Positions 28,588 to 40,046 of a stretch of DNA of 64,000 nucleotides are shown here, piece after piece; the stretch's first letter is position 1, and every line of letters starts with the position of its first letter. The notes beneath the pieces are model-generated. The model did not search any database and was not told the origin of the DNA. It saw only the letters and a program-made list of their open reading frames with translations. This stretch comes from Embiotoca jacksoni (taxonomy: Eukaryota > Chordata > Actinopteri > Embiotocidae), in contig JAKOON010000051.1 in NCBI GenBank assembly GCA_022577435.1, forward strand, positions 1,387,501-1,451,500, read 5' to 3'. The translations under genes and the position numbers were made by a program.

Positions 28588-28813
28588 AAAACCAAGATCT
28601 CCACGTACGATAAGATGTGGGAGTTCATGAGCAGTCGGCGGCACTCCGTGATGGTGAAGAACATGGAGGAAGGCATTCACCGCGTGCTCACCTCAGACTA
28701 CGCCTTCCTCATGGAGTCCACCACCATCGAGTTCGTCACGCAACGCAACTGCAACCTCACACAGATCGGAGGCCTCATCGACTCCAAAGCGTACGGAGTC
28801 GGCACCCCCATGG
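28588..28813 (+). CDS. grik2: grik2 exon: S2 ligand-binding lobe
   Basis: It reads [58 protein letters not shown] and [17 protein letters not shown], then one base of Gly. The Glu that contacts the agonist amino group (E738) is intact at 28714-28716. The residue equivalent to N721 of mammalian GluK2, a known determinant of agonist selectivity, is Met (ATG, 28663-28665). Against mammalian GluK2 recalled from memory this exon has about eight substitutions, more than its neighbours. The acceptor is ctcctcacag|AAA and the donor ATGG|gtacgt. Confidence 0.95.
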
Positions 28814-29068
28814 GTACGTAGGACACAGTTATTTACTATGTCCGGCTGCAGGGGAAACCTGAGCTGTTAGGACTGTACTGTACTGAGAAAACGACAGGCT
28901 AGCAGAGTTAGTGCAGAGTGAAATGTGAAAATGAAATGTTGGAATGAATGACATAAAGATGTGGTCTTCTTCTCTGCTTCCTCTTGAATTGTTCTTCCTG
29001 TTGGCTCTTCACTTGCGGTTTTAAAGCTTGAGGCACATTTGAGGCATTTGTAGCTTTATGTATATACA

Positions 29069-29377
29069 TCACAGACTGGATATAAAAGTGTTCGTAGCTT
29101 CCAGGTCTGAAAAATGGTTCTGATGCAGAAGTGTCTCCAGCTGCAATACCAGCGAGTGCCACTAGAGGTCGGCTCCAAAAAGCCTCCGGCTCCATAGACT
29201 CCCATTCAAGTTCTCTCATCAAATCTATAGTGAATCAAATGTGTCCATCAGTTATCTCGGTGTTGTTAGCTAAAGTCACTCCTTCTTATTAGTTTTCTGG
29301 AGGTCCATCTGAAAATAATCCCTCATTCATTAGAAAAGAAGATTCAAGAAGACCTGGTTTTGGGGGCGTGTCAGTTT
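29069..29377 (-). repeat. Rep-A copy 3 (antisense), 3' half
   Basis: From 'cacagactggatataaaagt' to 'gtgtcagtttg' it is the reverse complement of the Rep-A 3' half. It lies 255 bp downstream of the S2 exon, opposite in orientation to the copy at 15129-15755. Confidence 0.85.
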
Positions 29378-29615
29378 GTGCATTTTAACCGTGTTTTTAT
29401 TTTTCGGTGCTTCACCAGATGACTTGGTGAAACGTGTACCATCCTGTATCATCCTGCCTTGATATGTAGTCTATTGTTGCACATAAATTCAGTTTAAACT
29501 GTATCTACATCCCTGAGGGGAACCATGTGGAGGAATACTTAGCGTGGTTTTGTCCGGCAAGCGGAAGGAGTGTTACATAAAGAGAGGGATGAACAGGGAG
29601 GGGGCACAGGACACG

Positions 29616-29708
<93 letters not shown>

Positions 29709-29719
29709 CGTGCGTGTGT
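29616..29719. repeat. (GT)n microsatellite
   Basis: About 44 uninterrupted GT units followed by a short GTGC-type tail. Alternating purine/pyrimidine DNA of this length can adopt Z-form. Confidence 0.98.
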
Positions 29720-31796
29720 AGAGGTGCAACATTTGATCACGAGGCTCAGCAGCAGATTGTCATAATCTTGTTACAAACGCAGTGAGATGGAAAACTCTGG
29801 TTAAGTACCTGCAAAATCACAACTGGCAGGTAACTTAAAATGCTGACCTCATAGAAAAGGCTGGATCACATTCACTCAGAGAGGACTGTGACGTAGTCCA
29901 GTAACACTCGGCTTGACGGAGTGCGCAAAAGACACCTGTCATGAGCATGAAGGACTCTTTATGACTGATGTCATTAAGTTGAATTGAATCAATTATGTAA
30001 TTTTTATTCTAAATTGATTTTGTTTAAGGTATCTTTGTTGTGACGAATTAACCACAACCAAAACAACATAACCTGACCTTTAGAAACTTCACACAATTAC
30101 ATAGTTGCTCTAAAAAAACAGCTTTGTATTTTATGAAAACAGCTCGTCACAGTAGTTTTTCAGCAAATGTTACTCAACCAGGAGGAAACTGTTTTTTTTT
30201 GCACTGCATTAATTCCCACTTTGCCCTCGTGAGTGTTTCTAGCAGGTGTGTATGTGGAACTGAGACAAAACAAACTGCAGTGTGTGTGTGTGTTACAGGA
30301 TGTTAACCGGTTCAACATGTTAACCAGCTGTTGTGAGTTCTTCATTGTTCTGTGAGGAGCCATGTTGTTATCAGAATCTGTGCATTGTTGGTTTGGGTTT
30401 TTCTAGCATTTGATTATAGTGAAATAAACAATATGACCATATTCATAGACTAAATGCGGTTTGGGTTGTTTTACAGTTTTACAGCATCATAAATATTCCC
30501 TCTTTGTCACGATGTGGCTTTACCTTAAATAATTTCTGCTTGAGGTCGACTCCTCTGTGAAGTATTGTGTTGGCACTGAGTGCAATATTTAAAAGTGATT
30601 CTGTTTGTTTATAGCTGCCTCATTCCATCACATGATGAAACAGAAATATTCAGCATGTCCCAAAATTCAACCCAACACATTTGGTATTTATTAAAACTTA
30701 GAATTTATCTGTTGTCTATCAGCGATTCATCCAAAAGTCCTCAGTGTGGGCGTTCAGAACATGTCCGTCCAGGGAGGACAGATGATGTCCAGTCGCTGTA
30801 TCCTCCGACTGAATCAGGGAAGTGTCCTCTGGGACGGTGAGCGTTGCCAAGGTCGTTCTCTCTGTTTGTGTATGCTCAAACAGTGGTCACCCACTGAAGG
30901 TAATTTGAGTGACTGTTTAGCTGTGTGTGAAAACACTGGAGTTCGGCTGTATTTGCTTTGGCTGATTGCATTTTCTGACTGCTGTGCTGCTTTTCAAGCT
31001 CTGCTGCGGTTTGTGTGTGTGTGTTCCTTAAATAACTGTATACTTGAAACAGATTGAATATATTTCCTGCTGTTTGTGGCTGTTTTTAGATTAATGTATT
31101 CATGTTAACTGTCTCGGTGAAAAAGAGGAGGCTGAGGAGGGTGAATGAAAGGAAAGTGAGTGTGGTGTGTGGCAGCTTGTGCGCTGCAGTGATTGTCCGT
31201 ACTGAAGGAAGCATCATTACTCCCTGGTGACACATTCACATGCAGTCAGAACAAGGTATTTAAATTGCTAATCCTACCCTTTTAGTACCTTTACCATATG
31301 TAGCTCGTATTCCCATACAGCCAGGCCATTTAGCATACTGTATATGTCACTGAGTTAAACAGAGAGGAGGTGTCGGCCTGCATTAGTGCCGGGCCCTGAC
31401 AGAACCACGGCGCTCAGCCCCTTAGCAGCTCCCTCAGCTCTGTAATGGACGGACTCAGAACACCTTCCGCTCGTAGCTCATTTTAATGGTGTGTTTACTG
31501 CACTATGCCTCTCCGGGAAAATCCTCTCGATTCTCAGAACAATACTCAGGAGACACCCACATGTTTATGTTTTAAAATGGATAACTTTTGCTTTATTCAC
31601 ACTGAGCGTCCACACGACTCCGGCAACTTTGAACCCCTAAAACGGACACTTCTGAAAAATGGTTCTGAGCCCGTTTCAGTTTGAGAACTCAGGTTGTGTT
31701 GTTGGCTTAATGGAGGATAATGCAGACTTCTGAATACAGTGAAGTGGACACACACATTCACTTCCTGATTAAGTCTCATCAGTTATGACCGTCAAC

Positions 31797-32403
31797 TTTA
31801 TATAAAAGTGTTCGTAGCTTCCAGGTCTGAAAAATGAGGCCGATGCAGAAGTGTATTAAACTGCAATACCACCGGGTGCCACTAGAGGTCGGCTCCAAAA
31901 AGCCTCTGGCTCCATAGACTCCCATTCAACTTCTCTCATCAAATCCAAAGTGAATAAAAAGTGTCCATCAGTTATCTCGGTGTTGTTAGCTAAAGTCACT
32001 CCTTCTTATTAGTTTTCTGGAGGTCCATCTGAAAATAATCCCTCATTCATTAGAAAAGAAGATTCAAGAAGACCTGTTTTTGGGGGCGTGTCTGTTTGAT
32101 TGACAGGCCTGTGGTGCAGTCAGGTTACAGCTATCGGTGGGCGGGGCGTAGTATCATAGTAAGATGGTGACGGACAGAATCTGAACTGGAGGCTTCATAA
32201 CGTTCACAAACCAACGATGACATCACTCGTGACGTATCCCTCTGGGATTCGTCACCTTTATCACGACTGATTTCATCAGCTTTGACTACAGTGGTTAGAC
32301 CTGGATAACAAATAGCAGGTGTTGCTGACCTTGTCATCTCTGCAAGCAGCTGATGTGCAGTTAAATGCTGCATTTTAGAACGTGACCAATGCCTACTTAG
32401 TAT
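31797..32403 (-). repeat. Rep-A copy 4 (antisense), 5'-extended subfamily
   Basis: Reverse complement of copy 2 along almost its whole length, including the 5' extension ('cattttagaacgtgaccaat' here) and the same internal deletion ('tagtatcatagtaagatgg'). The long minus-strand open frame at 32131-32757 runs through it and is an accident of the repeat. Confidence 0.87.
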
Positions 32404-32895
32404 GTGTGACAATTGTTCTTCCTTATCTTGCCTGTTTTTACCGGCACCTGGTTGTAATACGTTACTCCCGTCAGAAGGTGGCGGTAATTGACCTAAAAGC
32501 TGTCTGCCAGCTGCCATTAAACAATGAGGGGAAGAAGAACATGCTGCTGCCAGTCGTGGAGCTCTGAGATTAGATTTGAACAGCAGGAACATGCAAAAAC
32601 AACTACAGCAGTCCAAAAGTTCTGAATAGAACTCCTTAAAAACATGAGAAGATGAGGTGCCGTCAAACTTTGGAGGTAACGTTAGCATACAAGTCCACCA
32701 CCGATAAACACCGACACTGGAGTGAAACATCGAGCAGACGATACAGCCACTGATCAATAATCAATGACCAGACGAAGTGAGTTTGATGACCCTCATCTCA
32801 AAGATGAAAGTAAGGACAACCTCATCAGGTCTGTCCAAGGCGACGCTTTTACAGGTTGGATGGCACTTGTTGAGCCAAGTTAATCTCTATTTCTT

Positions 32896-32897
<2 letters not shown>

Positions 32898-32956
<59 letters not shown>
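32898..32956. repeat. (GT)n microsatellite
   Basis: About 29 uninterrupted GT units, ending in gcggtcggccgg. Confidence 0.98.
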
Positions 32957-32959
<3 letters not shown>

Positions 32960-33778
32960 GTCGGCCGGTGGACACGGTTGTTATGTGTGAATTTCTAATA
33001 GTACATTTGCTTTAAGTGCTCACTGCTCTACCTACTACCTACATATACAGAAGGCCAGCTATCTTTAAGTCCCGTGTTCGGCCCTACATGGAGCGCCTGG
33101 TTGGGCGGGGCCAGGAAGAACGAGGGGCCTGATTGGATCATTTTATCAAGGACGTTTTTGAACGTGAGAAATGGGGACACAAGTTAGTGAAAAACTGTGT
33201 CCACATGTGGAGGAAATAATAACAGGAATGTATTACCTGAGTGACTCTGGAACACATTTGGACTGTCAGAACAAGTTGTTTCAGTCATCATACGACAGGT
33301 CTGTAAGTTCATCAGTCTTACTGAGTCCAGAATACATCACAAACCCACCGACTCCATCAGCAGAAGGGAAATATTCTTTAAATGTTGAAGCGTTGTGTGA
33401 CTGTAAGTCCTGTTGTTTGGACGTTGTTGTTAACTGATATGTGATTTCAGGTGTTGGAAGGAGAGGTCTGAAATGTTGCTAAAACACACATGTGGAGATT
33501 TTTGAAATGAGAACATGTTAGTGTGCGTGGAGCCTCAGACAGACATGAAGTTCCATAATTCCTTTTTAGTAGTTTTGATTTTCTTCCAGAGAACTGTATG
33601 CAGTAGTTCCTAAAGTGAGCCCCAGAAAAGTCCCTGTTCTGATGGCGGTGTCAATTCATCTCTGATTCAAAGTGAATAAAAACAAAACAGTTTAGATAAA
33701 AATATATTTATTTTTCATCTCAGTGAATTAAATCTCTTGCATCTGCCTGAGTAATTTAATCATGAAAATCATCTGTGA

Positions 33779-34267
33779 ACACAGACTGGATATAAAAGTG
33801 TTCGTAGCTTCCGGGTCTGAAAAATGAGGCAGATGCAGAAGTGTCTTAAGCTGCAATACCAGCGAGTGCCACTAGAGGTCGGCTCCATAAAGCCTCCGGC
33901 TCCATAGACTCCCATTCAACTTCTCTCATCAAATACAAAGTCAGTACGTAAGTGTTCTGTTTGTCATTCAATTCAATTCAATTCAATTCAATTCAATTCA
34001 ATTCAATTCAATTCAATTCAATTCAACTTTATTTATATAGCGCCAAATCACAACACAGGTTATTTCATGGCACTTAACACATTAAAGTCCTTACAGCAAG
34101 ACTTTACAATATTATACAGAGAAACCAACAATTCAACAATTCCCACATTCACTCTTCCAGATTAGTTTTCTGGAGGTCCATCTGAAAATAATCCGTCATT
34201 AAATAGAAAATAAGCTTAAAAAACAATTTGTTTTGGGGGGCATGTCTGTTTGATTGACAGGCCTGTG
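33779..34267 (-). repeat. Rep-A copy 5 (antisense), interrupted by another repeat
   Basis: The left part (33779 to about 33940) and right part (34161-34267) are adjacent pieces of antisense Rep-A. About 60 bp of Rep-A between them ('tgtccatcagttatctcggt' and the sequence after it) is missing and is replaced by the repeat at 33966-34160. Confidence 0.85.
33966..34160 (+). repeat. (ATTCA)n array plus short 'gcgccaaatcacaacac' repeat
   Basis: About 12 copies of ATTCA (33966-34025) lead into 'actttatttatatagcgcca', then 'ttacagcaagactttacaat' and 'caacaattcccacatt'. It is the same family as 21474-22070, 5' part only, inserted into a Rep-A copy. Confidence 0.85.
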
Positions 34268-35601
34268 GATGGACACAATCTGAACAACATTAGTTTCCAT
34301 CTCTTTCTCTCTTCTTTTGTTTTTAGCAGTATTTGCTGTCAGACATCCTCTGCGGTGGAGAGGAATTAGCCCCCAGAGGGATACTATATTTATGTGTCCT
34401 CAGCAGCTGAAGCATCCTCCTCTTTGTTGTTTTATTGTGAACATTTGTTGTGTTTTTTGACAGAGTGTGTGTGTTTCAGTGGGTCATTAGCTGTTCCTGT
34501 ACAAACATCACAGGTTTTATCTGCAGCCTCTCTCCTGCTCTGTCCTGACTGTGGTCTCAGGAGGCGTCACATTACTCCGCATCCTCCCGATCTCGTTGTG
34601 TCTCTCCCTGATGACTATCAATCATCATTTAGCTTCATTAGGCCACATTCATCAAAGAGGGGGAAGGGGGAGAATGTTGTAGCTGCTTGGCAGCAGGCTT
34701 CTGTTCTTCTAGTCGTTTCTGCCGTGGCCCGAAGGGTTGTTCAGCTTCGCCTCATGATCAGGAAGAGGTCTGGATGTGTTTCTGTGAGACAGAAGATCTC
34801 CCTGACCTGCAGCTATACTTACCCCCCTCCCAGCCAGCAGCCCTCAACCCCACACCATCACTGCACCTCCTGAGAACACCCTGGGATGTCTGACAGATAA
34901 ACATCTCACTCTGAATGAAAAGGCAGCAGGAACTTCAGTTGTCTGGAAGGTCTTGCACTGAAAACATCTAAGACTTTTTCCCGACTTACCATCTCACTTT
35001 TAATTATGTGGAAAAGAAGTCCAGTGACTGAGGACTTGGATGGAGGAGAAGAAAATAAGGAGTTATATTTTTTATTTTATAAATACTTTGATTTATGGTA
35101 TACAATATAGGAAACGCTACATGATAAAACACAAGGTACATTATAGTGAGATTGCTGTTTATGTGGGTTTATATGGAAGAATAATATTGGTTATTTTTGA
35201 ATAAAGTTCAGCTGAGTTGGACCGAGCTTTCCCTTTAAGAGGGTTTAGATTCAGCAGATACCTTCGCATCCAGTGAACAGGAAAGGTGCCAGTGGTCATT
35301 TGATGGTTGCAAAATGCTAATTTCTAAAGTAGAAAGAAATTAAAATGTGCAATTTATTAAAGCATAGAGTATGTATTATGTATGTTACCCAATGTAATGC
35401 CTCCTGCAGTTATGGATGAAACAATCTGGGTTAAAATGTCGTATAATGTGTGATTCTGGAGGGATTGCATGAAACTAATGTGCACAGGCCCATAAAAACG
35501 GATGGATGTGTATTTATGATTGCATGATTATGCACTTTTTATACACAATTATAACTATTTTATTGGGCTTCATCAAGCATCAACCAGCAGTGGCATCACC
35601 A

Positions 35602-36326
35602 GTGGATCTGACCGATCTGATTGGAAACCTGACGATACTACGTCCCGCCCACCGATAGCTGTAACCTGACTGCACCACAGGCCTGTCAATCAAACAGACA
35701 CGCCCCCAAAAACAGGTCTTCTTGAATCTTCTTTTCTAATGAATGAGGGATTATTTTCAGATGGACCTCCAGAAAACTAATAAGAAGGAGTGACTTTAGC
35801 TAACAACACCGAGATAACTGATGGACACATTTTATTCACTTTGGATTTGATGAGAGAAGTTGAATGGGAGTCTATGGAGCCGGAGGCTTTTTGGAGACGA
35901 CCTCTAGTGGCACTCGCTGGTATTGCAGCTTAACACACTTCAGCATCAGCCTTAGTTTTCAGACTTGGAAGTTACGTCCACTTTTATATAAAGTCTGTGG
36001 CTTTACTGTATGAAGGACATTTTATAAAGGTCAAGCCTTGATGAGCTCCGACACCTGTCAGACTCTGTTCAGACCGTTTATGGACAGACGTGCGATCAGA
36101 AAGCTTTTAAAGCAGAAGCTGCAATTTGTTTTCTTCTTGTTGCTTCTTTGTGCAGGAAATTTGCTCATTTTTCCTGACAGTCACATGATCTAGATAACGT
36201 GTATCTGCATTCAGTGGACGTTGTCAGTACTGAGACATAAAGTAATGGTACTCTGTTGGACAGTACTCAGTGAGTACTGACCCAGTTCAACAGCTACTTA
36301 TGCACCAGATTGCATCTATTAGATTT
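35602..36326 (+). repeat. Rep-A copy 6 (sense) with 3' extension; duplicate of 4107-4831
   Basis: Aligns without any gap to 4107-4831 (constant offset 31495) at about 98% identity; I count about 16 substitutions by eye. The last 325 bp ('ctttactgtatgaaggacat' onward) are found only in these two copies. Confidence 0.9.
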
Positions 36327-37327
36327 ATCAAATTAAGAAGTTATGGTAAGAAGAAAACCCAAATGGAGAGTGGCTGCATGATTTATTTATAGCACTGAAT
36401 CTGCGATACTCTCCGGCTCCCTGAAATATAATCATTGTGAACACTTGAAATGTGAGCCAGATCTCTCAATGTATTACAGAAATAATAGAACTGCACTCGG
36501 CGGGCTAAAAATACACATCAGGCACCGCAAAGCATTTGAATTTCTCCTCTTTTCTTCTGTGAAAGACAATGCTTTAGTGATCGGTGGGCTATTACACCGC
36601 TTTGATCTGGCAGATTACATCTATGTGTCTTATTCCAGATTGAGCATTGGCCTGTCACTTCGCTTCCGTCTCTTCCCTGAATTGAAGGATTAGGCTCCTT
36701 TTCGCTGGGCTCACATTCAGAGTGCACAAATTAACATACATACATACAACCGCGGTGTATAGCAGAGACATATTCAGTGACAAGGATAACAACACATTCC
36801 TCCAATAATCAGCCAGCAGGCTCAGGAGAGAAACCTCTCTATGTTTCAGTAAGATTTGATTGATGTCACTTACAGTATATGCCACCTTGTTTATTAACAC
36901 CGCGGTGTATAGCATCATATTGACATTCACATATTAGCGAAGTGAAAAAGGCGTTTTTTTCTTTATGTGAACAAATCTAATGGTGACTAATGAGTGTAAA
37001 TAAAAAAATTAATACCTTTCCACGACAAGGAAGTACCTGAGAAACACCATCTCAAATTAAGAAATATAAATAGAACAAAACGCTATATAGGAGAAAGTCA
37101 ATGCCGTGGGAAAAACAGAAAGATCAACAGATGACATCTAGAGAAGATGACGAGATATTAGGTGTAAAAAAAAGAAATTGGTCAATAACAAAACGTCGGA
37201 AAATAAAAGAGGAGGACGGTGGATGAGATCCTCCAACAAACACTGAGCAGCAGGTCCAGATCTTTCTGTGATGAGCAGCTGACTTGGTTTCATTCAGTGG
37301 GAACATTATGAACTGTGAACTCTGAGG

Positions 37328-37538
37328 GACACATTCAGGACCTGAGACAGAGACACATTCAAGACCTGGGACAGAGACACATTCGGGACCTCTGACAGAG
37401 ACACATTCAGGACCTGGGACAGAGACACGTTCAGGACCTCTGACAGAGACACATTCAGGACCTGGGACAGAGACACATTCAGGACTTGGGACAGAGACAC
37501 ATTTTGGACCTGGGACAGAGACACATTCAGGACCTTGG
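37328..37538. repeat. Minisatellite, 24-bp unit, about 9 copies
   Basis: The unit is 'gacacattcaggacctgg' followed by 'gacaga', with minor variants (cctctgacaga). The minus strand is open through the array and encodes an SLSQVLNV repeat only because the unit is a multiple of three. Confidence 0.93.
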
Positions 37539-39982
37539 ATAGCTCCCCTGAAGAACAGGACTGATATCCCAGCAGTGATACCTACAGTACACTGTTAGCT
37601 GTAAATCATCATTCAGTTCATTCAATAACTCATAAATATTTTTTCTGAACAGACGATATCTCTGAATAATTTCTGCCTCTGACATCCATCAGAAATGTTT
37701 AACGGGTGTGAAACCTCGTTCTCTACGTATTCTTTGGTTTCCTGCATCTCCTTCTCACCACAATGAGATCCGCCGTCTCTCCTGATGTTCATCTGATTCA
37801 TACCTTCAGTCGTACTAAACTAGACACCGATCACTATTTCTACTGTCAGGTTTAGTAAATATCATTACAGCTGATACATTTATGTATTCACATTTCCCCT
37901 CCCAGTATTTTATATGTTCAAGTAGAAACGTCCAATATTACATATGTATTCATTTGAAAGATTCAACCTTCACTGCACGTCGTTAGTAGATCAGCTGGGA
38001 CATTTTTCTTTGCGGGTGATGTGAAGTTTGCATGTGATTTTACACACACACACCTTTAGCAAATCAGACTCTTAGTGCCTGAACCTTCATCAGAAGAAAA
38101 GGCTGCATGAAGATCCTCCGATAAACAACAGAAGTGTTCACACAGCTCATTTAATTACAGTATGACGAGTAGCTGCTGCGGTTTGCTGCTCTGGAACAAC
38201 TGAGTCTGGTGTCTTGATAGAGATTTCAGATATCAGAGCTCACAGTGCCATCTGGTCCTGTGTTTGAAAACTGGCAGATATGATGGAAGGCCGTATATTT
38301 CACACTCCTCATCCACAGTAAAACACTGTTGCTCCGTTTCTGACTCGAGAGGTTTCAGATTTGTCACCCGTTTCACGCTCATGTGAATGTGGGTTACAGC
38401 GTTTGCCAAACAGGAGCTGGCACAGTGCATCGTGGGTCGTGACTGTACGACACGGCGCTCGTGTTCATCCCGCCCATGACATCACAGTTGAGGTCCTCCT
38501 GTTTTGTTTTGATCAGGCCGAGCTGGCCCGGTTTCAAGGATTCCGCTTTTCTTTACAGTGGGGAGTGATTTATCTGACACACGCTGGCTCGCTCTTCCTC
38601 TCCACAGCCGAGGGGAAGGTATCTGCTGGAGATAGCGATGAATAACAAGGACCGGAACGCCATTCACTTCTGCCATCACCATGGTGATAGATGCGTTTGA
38701 AACAGGCTGGCCGCTCGCTCTGAAATAAAGAGTAAGATAGCAGAAGCCCTTGGGCGGAGATGAAGGACAGAAGAGATGTTAAAGAGTGACTGCGGCCTCG
38801 TGACTGCAGCCGCGCTCAAAGCTGGTCTCTCCAGGGAGAGCAGCTTATCACTGTCGCTGGTTCGAGTCTTGTGGGTCCACTACATAATACTGTTGCTGAA
38901 GCAGCTCTGCATACTAACTACCAATCACGGTGATCTGTGCGAACTGATCATATTTTCTAATCTAAACATGCCGCCCCCACCAGAGGGAGAGCTCACTCTA
39001 AGTGTTTGCAATAATAGGTGTTATTAGATTTTTAAATAATTCAGGCTGCATTAACATCCTGATTGCGACGTATAGGCAGTACCTCGGGGAGGTTTGGGGA
39101 GTGGGAGTTTTTTCTTTTCTTTTATGAGGCTTCACCCTTCAGGTTTAATCAGGGATCTCGACGTGCGACTGTTTTTGATCCGAAGAGGTGCTGGAGTGCT
39201 TCACCTCAGTGGAGGAGGGGCTGCTGGGAAAACTGAAGAGACGGGGGGGAACTCATTCGGTGTTTTGCAGACATCTCACATGGGCAGGAGGGAACATTTC
39301 AAGGCTCACTTTGGGGATGTTAACTTATTATGGCAAGGAAGCAGCTCACAGCGAAAACATTAGCACAGATTAACTATGGCAACTGGTTTTAATTAGGCAG
39401 CTCTACTGTTAGCGTGAGTGCAGATACGAGCCCCACAGATGTGTTTTAGCTTTATTAGTTTAGTGTTGCTGAGCCTGTGGGGGGGAATCAAAGGGGTCTG
39501 CTAGACAAGAGTGTTAATAATTTACAACAATAAATAAGTACATTTAAATATACTGGAATGCAGCGAGGAAAGTACCAAATTGTCACCGACATAAAGTGGA
39601 AGAGGCTTTAAAACAGTGGACATAAAGCTGCAAACACCGATTCATCATCGGCGGAAAAAAAAGATACAAATTCAACGCAGGGCAAAAGAGAAAAACGTAG
39701 AAGAAAGATGTTATAACAGCCGCCGTTCACAAACAGCTGATAGCAGGGGAAGTTGAGCATGTTGGCTTGCTAACATTACCGACTTAGCGCTCAGAACAGG
39801 TGCAGTTGATTGAAAAATTACAAGTTTTAAAGGTATTTGTGCAAAAACCAAAGTTTTATTTTTGATCTGATGTTTATTTTTTTCACCCTCAATTCTGGAA
39901 AAAAGTTAATGGGAGATGAGTCTATGGATGACAAGAGGTTCTGTTCTGTAATGTTCTGTTTCATTATGTTAAGTTAGGCTAT

Positions 39983-40046
39983 GTTGCGTTGCGTTGCGTT
40001 GCGTTGCGTTGCGTTGCGTTGCGTTGCGTTGCGTTGCGTTGCGTTG
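39983..40046. repeat. (TTGCG)n pentanucleotide array
   Basis: About 13 near-perfect units. It is CpG-containing, which is unusual for a microsatellite in AT-rich intron, since methylation normally erodes CpG. Confidence 0.95.

Noticed and set aside
30722..30837. Exon-like block between 'ttgtctatcag' and 'gacg|gtgagc'
   Set aside because: A plausible acceptor and donor, but no frame resembles glutamate receptors and no phase-compatible insertion point exists between M3 and M4. It is not needed to complete the protein.
32131..32757. 208-codon open frame on -
   Set aside because: Most of it is an antisense Rep-A copy, and the frame is shared with shorter frames in other copies (for example 15086-15340).
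34394..34873. 159-codon frame on +
   Set aside because: No recognisable domain, no exon-like borders, and irregular Ser/Leu-rich composition. Probably chance in a GC-balanced stretch.
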